Shown piece by piece: positions 56,757 to 64,000 of a DNA stretch of 64,000 bases (position 1 is the stretch's first letter; every line of letters starts with the position of its first letter). The stretch comes from Mauremys mutica (lineage: Eukaryota; Chordata; Testudines; Geoemydidae). The position numbers and the translations under genes are program-made. The DNA is taken from positions 192,009,415 through 192,073,414 of the forward strand of contig NC_059074.1 of NCBI RefSeq assembly GCF_020497125.1, read 5' to 3'. The notes under the pieces were generated by a model. It ran no database searches, was not told the origin of the DNA, and saw only the letters and a list, made by a program, of their open reading frames with translations.

Positions 56757-57770
56757 TCAGTTCCCCAGGTTACACTGCGTAGGCTCCTTGGCATTGGGAC
56801 ACTGTGCAGCTATGTGTCCCCACTCCCTGCAGGCATAACATCTGTATGGAGCCCTAGGCATTTCCCGGTATCTTGGTTTGGGCAGTCTAACATCATGATC
56901 CTCTTCTCCCTCAGTGCTCCGACACTTTGTGGCCTCTGGTGGGCCTTCAGCCCCTCTCTTTTTCCACCTGGGCCCTCCTGGTGGCCCAGTCATCCGAGCT
57001 CTAGGGCTTGGTGCTGCTCATTTAACCTGGGGTGCCGCTTCCTTAACTGGATGGGTCAGCTCCCTCGCTGTCCTTCGCCTCTCTACCAGTGCAACAACCT
57101 CGTCATAGGTGGAGGGTTTGTTCTGGCTTACCCAGGCATGGAGGTCTGGCGGAGGTTCCCTCATGTATCGGTCGATGACCAGAACCTCTAGTATCTCTTC
57201 CGGACTCCAGGACTCCATTCGCAACCACTTTCATGTGAGCTGGATGAGGTCATACAATTGGGACCATGGGATTTTGTTTTCCTGGTACCGCCACTCGTGA
57301 TACTGCTGGGCCCGCACTGCAGTCGTTACCCCAGATCTGGCCAGGATCTCTGCTTTCAGCTGGGGGTAGTCTGCAGCAGCCTCTTCAGGCAGATCGTGGT
57401 AGGCCTTCTGGGCCTCCCCACACAGGAATGGGGCGAGGATGCCAGACCACTGATCTCGAGGCCAGGCCTCCCGTAGGGCTGCCCTCTCAAAGGCCAGAAG
57501 GTATGCCTCTACATCATCCTCCTGCATCATTTTCTGCAGCCAATAGCTGGGCCATATGATCTGCGTCCCATCATGGCTGCGGTTCAGCTCTGCAAGGGTC
57601 TTTACCTAGTTTACCAGTTCTCACTACATAGCTCGGTCCTGAGCAGCCTGGTCCATCAGCAGGTGATTAGTCTCTTGCTGCAGCCGCACTGCCTCCTGTT
57701 GGGCGGCTGCCTGGACACGGGTAGCCTTCTACTGGGCCGCTGTGGCTTGTATCAGTGCCCACACTATGTC
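56757..57770 (-). pseudogene. Gmr1-type gag with SCAN-like capsid and zinc knuckle
   Basis: From MDDIVWALIQA near 57770, with stops, the region gives an N-terminal Gln-rich helix, then a SCAN-like capsid C-domain. Its parts are [56 protein letters not shown], then [20 protein letters not shown] Cys-x2-Cys-x4-His-x4-Cys knuckle follows (CYACREWGHIAAQC, near 56800). The vertebrate SCAN domain is known to descend from Gmr1-like gag. Frames are broken by stops at about 57230, 57020 and elsewhere. Confidence 0.87.
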
Positions 57771-57852
57771 ATCCATTGCGATGAAAAAAAATTAAACCCT
57801 CTTTTTTTTTTTAAATCACCCTCCTTCTTCTTCGCACCATGCACACCACATT

Positions 57853-57867
57853 CCACTCCTGACACCA
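57853..57867 (-). promoter_or_regulatory. tRNA-Leu primer binding site
   Basis: The minus strand reads TGGTGTCAGGAGTGG, complementary over 15 of 15 bases to the 3' end of vertebrate tRNA-Leu(CAG), including CCA. It begins two bases past the LTR end, the position expected for minus-strand cDNA priming. Confidence 0.88.
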
Positions 57868-57869
57868 GT

Positions 57870-58305
57870 TGTGATAAAGTTCCTCCTCTCCCTTGGTGGG
57901 TCCTGCGCTTATTGGCGGATTTGCTCGCCTCAGAGATTCATCGTGTGGGTCAGGAAACAGCCCAGAGGCCTTCCCCTCTGGTGGAAGCCACAGTCCAGGT
58001 CAATTCCTCCTGTGTCCAATCAGGAGTTGGGAGGTTTGGGGGGAACCTGGGCCTGCCTTCTACTCTGGGTTCCAGCCCAGGGCCCTGTGGATTGCAGCTG
58101 TCTAGAGTGCCTCCTGGTACAGCTGCGCGACAGCTACAACTCCCTGGGCTACTTCCCCCTGGCCTCCTCCCAACACTTTCTTTATCCTCACCACAGGACC
58201 TTTCTCCTGGTGTCTGATAATGTACTCCTCAGTCTTCCAGCAATATATCTTCTCACTCTCAGGTCCTAGTGCCTCTTGCTCCCAGCTCCTCGCATGCACA
58301 CTACA
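57870..58305 (-). repeat. LTR of the Gmr1-type element (5')
   Basis: The minus strand runs from TGTAGTGTGCATGCG (58305) to GGAACTTTATCACA (57870), TG...CA as expected. No second LTR remains, so the outer limit rests on the TG dinucleotide and is approximate. Confidence 0.7.
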
Positions 58306-58321
58306 AACTGAAGTGAGGTCC

Positions 58322-58795
58322 TTTTTAATCGTTTTAATGAATCGCTGGGTAGAACACTACTCTGAGCTTTACTCTTGTGAAAATATTGTTAGGGACGCAG
58401 CCATAAACACCATTGAAAGCCTGACTGTTATGAACCAACTCAATGATGAACCAACTGTTGAAGAGCTTAGCCTTGTCAGAGATAGCTCCCCAATGGAAAG
58501 CCCATCAGAGGTCATAAAATGCAGAAAACCTATTCTGCTGCAACATCTTCACAAATTGCTCAGCCTGAGCTGGAAAGAAGGCTAAGTGCCTCAAGAAATG
58601 AGAGATGCCATCATCATCACTCTCTACAAAAACAAGGGTGACAGGAGTGACTATAACAACTACAGTGACATTTCCCTTCTTGGCCTTATGGGAAAACCCT
58701 TTGCCTGAGTTGCCCTAAACAGATTTCAGACCCTTGCAGGCAGAATATATCCTGAATCACAGTGTGGCTTCTGAGCTGAAAGGACTATTATTAAC
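58322..58795 (+). pseudogene. Non-LTR retrotransposon RT, 5' fragment before the Penelope insertion
   Basis: The frame at 58220-58585 holds RWVEHYSELYSCENIVRDAA, the lead-in to an RT domain. Later decayed frames hold an NNYSDISLLGLMGK-like stretch and the ESQCGF motif near 58760. The rest continues after 60452. Stops and shifts show it is dead. RTE/L2-type family membership is not resolved from sequence alone. Confidence 0.75.
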
Positions 58796-58807
58796 ACAAT
58801 CTTCTCA

Positions 58808-60439
58808 AATATCAGAGGGGTAGCTGTGCTAATCTGTATCCATAAAAACAATGAGGACTCCCGTGGCACCTTAAAGACTAAGATTTATTTGGGCATAAGC
58901 TTTCGTGGGTAAAAAACCCACTTCAGATGCATGGAGTGAAAATTAGAGATATAGGAATAAATATATATTGGCACATGAAGAGAAGGGAGTTACCTTACAA
59001 GTGGAGAACCAATGTTGAAGGCCAATTCATTCAGGGTGGATGTGGTCCACTCCCAATAACTGATGAGGAGTTGTCAATACCAAGAGAGGGGAAATTGCTT
59101 TTGTAGTGAGCCAGCCACTCCCAGTCCCTATTCAAGCCCAATTCGATGGTGTTAAGTTTGCAAATGAATTGTAGCTCTGCAGTTTCTCTTTGAAGAGTGG
59201 CTGACTTAGAACAACGCTTCCTCAGCTCTCATCCCCTAGCACCCCTCCTCTACTTATGCTATATTGATGACATCTTCATCATATGGAGCCACGGGAAGGA
59301 GGCCCTTGAAGAATTCCACCTGGATTTCAACAATTTCCACCCCACCATCAACCTTAGCCTGGACCAATCCACACAAGAGATCCACTTCCTGGACACTACA
59401 GTGCAAACAAGGGATGGTCACATAAACTCCACCCTATACCGGAAACCTACTGACCATTAAGTTCACCTACATGCCTCCAGCTTCCATCCTGGACACATCA
59501 CACGATCCATTGTCTACAGCCAAGCCCTAAGATACAACTGCATTTGCTCTAATCCCTCAGACAGACACAAACACCTAAATGATCTCTATCAAGCATTCTT
59601 AAAACTACAATACCCACCTGAGGAAATGAGGAATCAAATTGACAGAGTGAGACGGGAACCCAGAAGCCATCTACTACAGGACAGGCCCAACAAGGAAAAT
59701 AACACCACCACTGGCCATCACATACAGCCCTCAGCTAAAACCTCTCTGGAGCATCATCAACGATCTACAACCTATCCTGGAAAATGATTCCCCACTCTCA
59801 CAGGCCTTGGGAGGCAGGACAATCCTCACTTACAGACAGCCCCCCCAACCTGAAGCAAATATTCACCAGCAACTACACACCACAGAAACACTAACCGAGG
59901 AACCGATCCCTGTAACAAATCCCATTGCCTTCTCTGTCCCCATATCTACTCTAGCAACACCATCATAGGACCCAACCACTCATTCACCTCCACATTTACT
60001 AATGTGATATATGCCATCATGTGCCAGCAATGACCCTCTGCCACGTACATTGGCCAAACTGGACAGTCTCTATGTAAAAGGATAAATGGACAAAAATCGG
60101 ACATCAGGAATGGTAACATACAAAAGCCAGGAGGAGAACACTTCAGTCTCCCTGGATATTCTATAACAAATTTAAAAGTAGCCATTCTTCAACAAAAAAA
60201 ACCTTCAAAAACAGACTTCAAAGAGAAACTGCAGAGCTACAATTCATTTGCAAACTTAACACCATTAATTTGGGCTTGAATAGGGACTGGGAGTGGCTGG
60301 CTCACTACAAAAGCAATTTCCCCTCTCTTGGTATTGACACCTCCTCCTCAATTATTGGGAGTGGACCACATCCGCTGTAACTGAACTGGCCTTCAACATT
60401 GGTTCTCCACTTATAAAGTAACTCCCTTCTCTTCATGTG
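58808..60439 (+). mobile_element. Penelope-like element with inverted terminal copy, nested in a LINE
   Basis: It is flanked by a perfect 12-bp duplication acaatcttctca (58796-58807, 60440-60451). It opens with an inverted copy of its own tail (aatatcagaggggtagctgt ... ctgcagtttctctttgaag, to about 59195). RT then GIY-YIG regions follow in plus orientation, and the direct tail (cttcaaagagaaactgcag ...) is truncated at 60439. Inverted partial terminal copies are typical of Penelope-like insertions. Confidence 0.92.
59197..60200 (+). pseudogene. Penelope RT and GIY-YIG endonuclease, broken
   Basis: The open frame 59197-59460 carries the RT catalytic box (YLCYIDDIFIIW) and downstream HFLDTTVQTRDG and STLYRKPTDH, characteristic of Penelope RT. 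After several stops the GIY-YIG region follows near 59990-60100: NVIYAIMCQQ, a stop where a Cys is expected, then ATYIGQTGQSLCKRINGQK. RT C-terminus and endonuclease are thus both present but disrupted. Confidence 0.88.
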
Positions 60440-61840
60440 ACAATCTTCTCACTGAGACAACTACAAGAGAAATGCAGAGAACAAACAAAAAACAAAAAGC
60501 CCCTTTACATAGCCTTTGATGATCTCTCAAAGGCTTTTGACCTTGTCAGTAAAAGTGGACTCTTTGCACTTCTAGAAAAGATTGGATGTCCCCCCAAGCT
60601 TTTAAGCACAATTCAATCCTTCCTTGAAAACATGGACGGCATAGTTCAATATAACAGCTCAGTCTCTGAGGCGTTCCAGATTCGTAGCAGAATTAAGCAA
60701 GGCTGTGTACTTGCCACAACTCTGTTTGTGATCTTCTCCTTACTATTAAAACAAGCTTTTGGTTCCTCAACTGAGGGAATCTACTTGCACACAAGATCTG
60801 ATGGAAAGCTGTTCAATCTTGCAAGACTCAGATCTAAAACCAAGACTCAGGAGGCCCTTATTCAACCTCCTCTTTGCTCATGATGCAGCAGTGACAACCC
60901 ACAGAGCTCATCTCCAAACCTTATGGACAGTTTTTCCAAAGCCTTCCAAGACTTTGCACTTACCCATAAGCCTAAAAAAAGGGGAGCATAATGTTCCAAG
61001 GATTTGAAGATGCAAGATCAACAACTATGAACTTGAAGTGATGCACATACCTGGGGTCCACTATTGCAGTCAACCTTTCACTTGAAACGGAATTCAACAT
61101 TCGCATTGGAAAACCTGCCACAGCAACGTCTACACTGGCAAAACAACAAACTGACAAAACACACAGAGATCTGTGTGCATTTGTTATCAGCACATTTTTG
61201 TATGGGAGCGAGACACGAACCTTATATTCTCATCAGGAAAAGAGGCTCAACAACTTTCACATGCGTTGCCTTCGTCGAATTTTTGGAATCTCCTGGAGGG
61301 ACAGAGTCACCAACACTGAGTTGCTCAAGCAAGCCAGTATTCCCAGCATGCAAACACTCCTCAAACAGAGATGCCTCCGGTGGCTTGGGCATGTGTGCCA
61401 AATGAATGATAGGCAAATCCCAAAGGACATCCTCTACAGCAAACTGGCATCTGGAAAAAGACCCAAAGGACACCCAAAATTGCATTTCAAGGATGTGTGT
61501 AAGCAAGACCTCAAAGAAATGGACATTGATGTGGACAACTGGGAAGATCACACTCAAGACCGCAGACTTTGGAAACAAGAGCTTAAAAAAGGTCTCCAGA
61601 GTTACGAGAGGAAGTAGTCAAGCTTTGCTGAGGAGAAAAGAGCTTGCAGGAGGCAGAGCCCAAAGGGTTGAAACATCACCTTTAAATGTGATAGATGTGG
61701 CAGAGATGGTCTCTCTTGGGTGGGTCTCTTCAGCCACAGCCACAGCCATCAGAAAACTAACTGAGTAAATTCTTTACCTCTCAGGGATGCATACCCATGG
61801 TCTCTCAAGACTGAAGGATGTCAACTACTACTATTATGCA
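60440..61840 (+). pseudogene. Non-LTR retrotransposon RT, 3' fragment with C-terminal zinc finger
   Basis: Continues the element interrupted at 58795: LRQLQEKCREQTKNKKPLYI and AFDDLSKAFDLVSKSGLFAL (60437-60883), GCVLAT motif, a decayed active-site region, then LNNFHMRCLRRIFGISWRD and LLKQRCLRWLGHVCQMND (61198-61617). A shifted frame near 61680-61760 gives FKCDRCGRDGLSWVGLFSH, a Cys2-His2-type finger, then a 3' tail ending actactactattatgc. Dead copy, with family (RTE- or L2-related) uncertain. Confidence 0.82.
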
Positions 61841-61849
61841 GCTACTACC

Positions 61850-63183
61850 AAGGAGAAGAAGAAAGAGTGACACTTGAGAATGCAACCATGGAGGCAGATG
61901 ACTTTGTCACAGATGTCTGGCACATTTGTGGGCTAATGGCCATAAAGGCTGATTCCACTGGAGGATCCCTAAAGGCTCCCAATCTGCTATCATTTGGGTT
62001 AACAAGACATACTTTATCCAGCGATATGTTTATGAATCTGAAAGAACTGAAGCTTGCAGCTTTACCTGGAATATAAATTATGTTTGAGTTTAGGAAATTT
62101 AAGAACTTTCTTGAAAATCAAGTGGCTGGAGCTCTTTATTATATAATACTTATTGTAGCAATCAATAAGTAATTTATTAGCAACCATCAAGGCAGAAAAA
62201 TATTCATTAGAACTTGCCCAGCCATTTGTTCATTTTCTTTTCCTGATAAATAGATGCTCTTAGGAAACACTATGACCATGGTAATTCATTTTTCCCATTT
62301 TGACTAGTTACCACACTAAGCAACAAAAGATTTGCTAGTTAGTTAAATTACTGATACATACATTCAACCTTAACTCCATATTTATTTAGGGTTTTTTATC
62401 TGGGAGTTTCCTTAATTTAAATTGCTAACACTTCACACACTAACACTGAACAAGAAATCCAAAGAGAATGCTTCCATGCAATGCGTCTAATGATTTGATA
62501 TCTCGTATCAACTTTTTGTTATTATTTTAACTACGGGCAGAATCACCAGTACATCAAAGCAAAAGCAGCCACAGTTACATTTTGTTTACAGCTGCCTAGC
62601 AATGCAAGAGCAGTACAAAGCAGCTGACACATATCAATGAATCTGTTCCTTAACTGCAATTGACTTCTTAATTTAGAGGGCTCCATTAGTGAAACTGGCA
62701 CTATGTGAAGCATGGACAGGGTCATAGACAGCCCAAGAACCATTGTCTCTGTGCTTTGAAGTTTCCTCCATGTTCCAGTCTCAGTACCTCCAGCAGCACT
62801 GCCTAATGAGGCCATGAGGAGCCTTTTAAGCACTGATGTCCAAGCTAGTATATAGCCACAGAATCTTCAAAGAGCACAGGGCCAAGTAATCATCTACTGA
62901 ACTCTTAAAACATGCCCTGTCTCCCTCATACCACTGAGTCATTACAATCAACAGAACAGCTGTATGCAAATTGCATAAAGGAAAAATGGTGATTGGCTGA
63001 GTTACCCCTGTCACAATGGCCCCACTTAAAAGTTACCAGCATTGTTGCCGTGAGCCCATCACTAGTCTATATTTACAGCAACTACATATAATTGTTGTTA
63101 ACTTAATCACAACCTGTTTCTTCAAATAAAGTCTATGCTATATTTCAATTAAATTTCTCCATCTGGAAAGTTTAAAGGGGATA
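61850..63183. other. Flanking or intronic sequence, no recognised feature
   Basis: Two frames (61867-62076 plus, 62543-62833 minus) lack recognisable motifs. No repeat boundary or APLF exon was found. Confidence 0.4.
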
Positions 63184-63191
63184 CTCTATAT

Positions 63192-63524
63192 TAGAGACTG
63201 GCAACCTTTGGCATGCGACCCACCAGGGAAATCTGCTGGCGGGCCGGGATGGTCTGTTTACCTGCAGTGTCCACAGGTTTGGCCAATCGCAGCTCCCACT
63301 AGCTGCGGTTCACCATCCCAGGCCAATTGTGGCTGCGGAAGGCGGTGCGGGCCGAGAGATGTGCTGGCTGCCCTTCCTGCAGCCCCCATTAGCCAGGGAC
63401 GGTGAACCGCAGCCAGTGGGAGCAACGATCGGCCGAACCTGCGGATGCTTGCAGGTAAACAAACCAGCCTGGCCCACTAGCAGCTTTCCCTGGTGGGCCG
63501 TAGGGCAAAGGTTGCCAATCCCTG
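63192..63524. mobile_element. Non-autonomous hAT-type element, family 2 copy B
   Basis: Ends tagagactggcaacctttgg and, inverted, cagggattggcaacctttgc are flanked by a perfect 8-bp duplication ctctatat (63184-63191, 63525-63532). Inverted gcagctcccactagctgcgg-type blocks fill the interior, as in 36341-36663. Confidence 0.92.
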
Positions 63525-63544
63525 CTCTATATCCTAGTAAAGAA

Positions 63545-63890
63545 AAGAGGATAGAAGTTGATAAAGTACAGGAAAGAATCAAAACAGTCACATTTAAAAA
63601 AAAAAACAAAGTTAGGTTAGCTGAAGGCAAACAACTAAATATTGACAACAGGTTGTATACAAATGCAAGAAGTCTAAATATTAAGACGTGTGAACTTGAG
63701 AGCCTGGCATTAAATGAGGATATTGATAAAATAAACATCACAGAAACTTGGTGGAATGATGATAATCAATAGAACACAGTAATACCAGAGTACACAATAT
63801 ATAGGAATGACAGAGTAGGTTGCGCTGGTAGGGGAATGACACTATACATGAAAGAAAACAGAAGTAAAATGCAGTAAAAATTTTAAATGA
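63545..63890 (+). pseudogene. CR1 ORF2 fragment, endonuclease start
   Basis: The frame at 63329-63772 switches from hAT sequence into YTNARSLNIKTCELESLALN and INITETWWNDDNQ. This is the start of the APE-type endonuclease of CR1, where the ITETWW block is conserved. The frame then breaks and the element is cut off before the DIRS-like terminus. Confidence 0.8.
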
Positions 63891-63944
63891 ATCAAAATTA
63901 CATGCTTGAATAAAAAAAGAGTATAAAAGACGGTTACTCACCGT

Positions 63945-64000
63945 TGTAACTGTTGTTCTTCGAGATGTGTTGCTCATATCCATTCCAGTTAGGTGTGCGC
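63945..64000 (+). mobile_element. Terminus of a DIRS-like retrotransposon
   Basis: gtaactgttgttcttcgaga followed by attccagttaggtgtgcgc matches the terminus at 12671 and, inverted, the end near 955-990. The body lies to the right of the window. Confidence 0.7.

Larger units (their letters stand above)
54033..58305 (-). mobile_element. Gmr1-type Ty3/gypsy retrotransposon, 3'-truncated and decayed
   Basis: Reading the minus strand from 58305: one LTR (to 57870), a primer site, gag with zinc knuckle, protease, integrase, then reverse transcriptase, which breaks off near 54080. RNase H and the second LTR are missing. Integrase precedes reverse transcriptase, the copia-like order that defines the Gmr1 group of Ty3/gypsy elements in deuterostomes. 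Several stops and frameshifts make it inactive. A hAT-type element lies just beyond the truncation. Confidence 0.9.

Noticed and set aside
62543..62833. Minus-strand frame of 96 codons
   Set aside because: Hydrophobic and Leu/Met-rich but without motif, splice context or repeat identity; consistent with chance.
45245..64000. Search for the APLF exon with the FHA Arg-Arg-His motif
   Set aside because: No minus-strand block resembling the expected motif with splice sites was seen; it probably lies beyond the window.
1..64000. CRISPR arrays, operons, rRNA or functional tRNA genes
   Set aside because: None seen. Repeats are dispersed eukaryotic elements, and tRNA-like boxes belong to SINE heads without a complete cloverleaf.

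Overview
This is vertebrate nuclear DNA, most likely from a turtle. It is AT-rich and intron-dominated, with one recognisable host gene. The interspersed repeats (CR1 LINEs, DIRS-like elements with tyrosine recombinases, PIF/Harbinger, many short hAT-type elements, Penelope-like elements, MIR/CORE SINEs and a Gmr1-type gypsy element) are a mix I associate with turtle genomes. The species cannot be read from the sequence.

Host gene: six consecutive internal exons of APLF (aprataxin and PNKP like factor, a DNA double-strand-break repair scaffold) lie on the minus strand. From 5' to 3' they are 44442-44608 (second half of the FHA domain), 42364-42556, 40489-40615 (Ku-binding motif), 32255-32442, 24109-24512 (ends inside PBZ zinc finger 1) and 6489-6611 (rest of PBZ1, first half of PBZ2). 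All splice phases agree and no exon is broken. The first exons should lie to the right of the window and the C-terminal exons to the left. Everything else sits in APLF introns or flanks.

Layout: 1-990 is the 5' end of a CpG-rich DIRS-like element. 1551-5144 holds two copies of one non-autonomous hAT family. 11041-12270 is a CR1 LINE. 12671-23693 is a DIRS-like element with inverted terminal repeats, interrupted by a 4.8-kb, apparently intact PIF/Harbinger transposon (16889-21701), a Tigger-like element (22485-23362) and a probable LTR. 25050-31400 holds Penelope-like pieces, three hAT- or Harbinger-type elements and an L2-like remnant. 32495-33840 is a second CR1. 35525-37672 is another DIRS-like copy carrying nested hAT and Penelope insertions. 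43476-43893 is an unrecognised broken coding sequence. 46961-48146 is an element with a 6-bp target duplication. 49877-51956 is a solo LTR with a nested hAT. 54033-58305 is a decayed Gmr1-type gypsy element. 58322-61840 is a LINE split by a Penelope-like element. 63192-64000 is a hAT, a CR1 5' fragment and a DIRS terminus.

Most informative parts: (1) four Penelope-like insertions with about 12-bp target duplications and self-inverted termini, whose conserved tail holds a hammerhead-ribozyme-like core; (2) the Harbinger element with both of its proteins apparently open; (3) the Gmr1-type element with integrase upstream of reverse transcriptase, a SCAN-like capsid and a tRNA-Leu primer site; (4) the symmetric phase 2-2 APLF exon spanning exactly one PBZ period; (5) the unidentified pseudogene.
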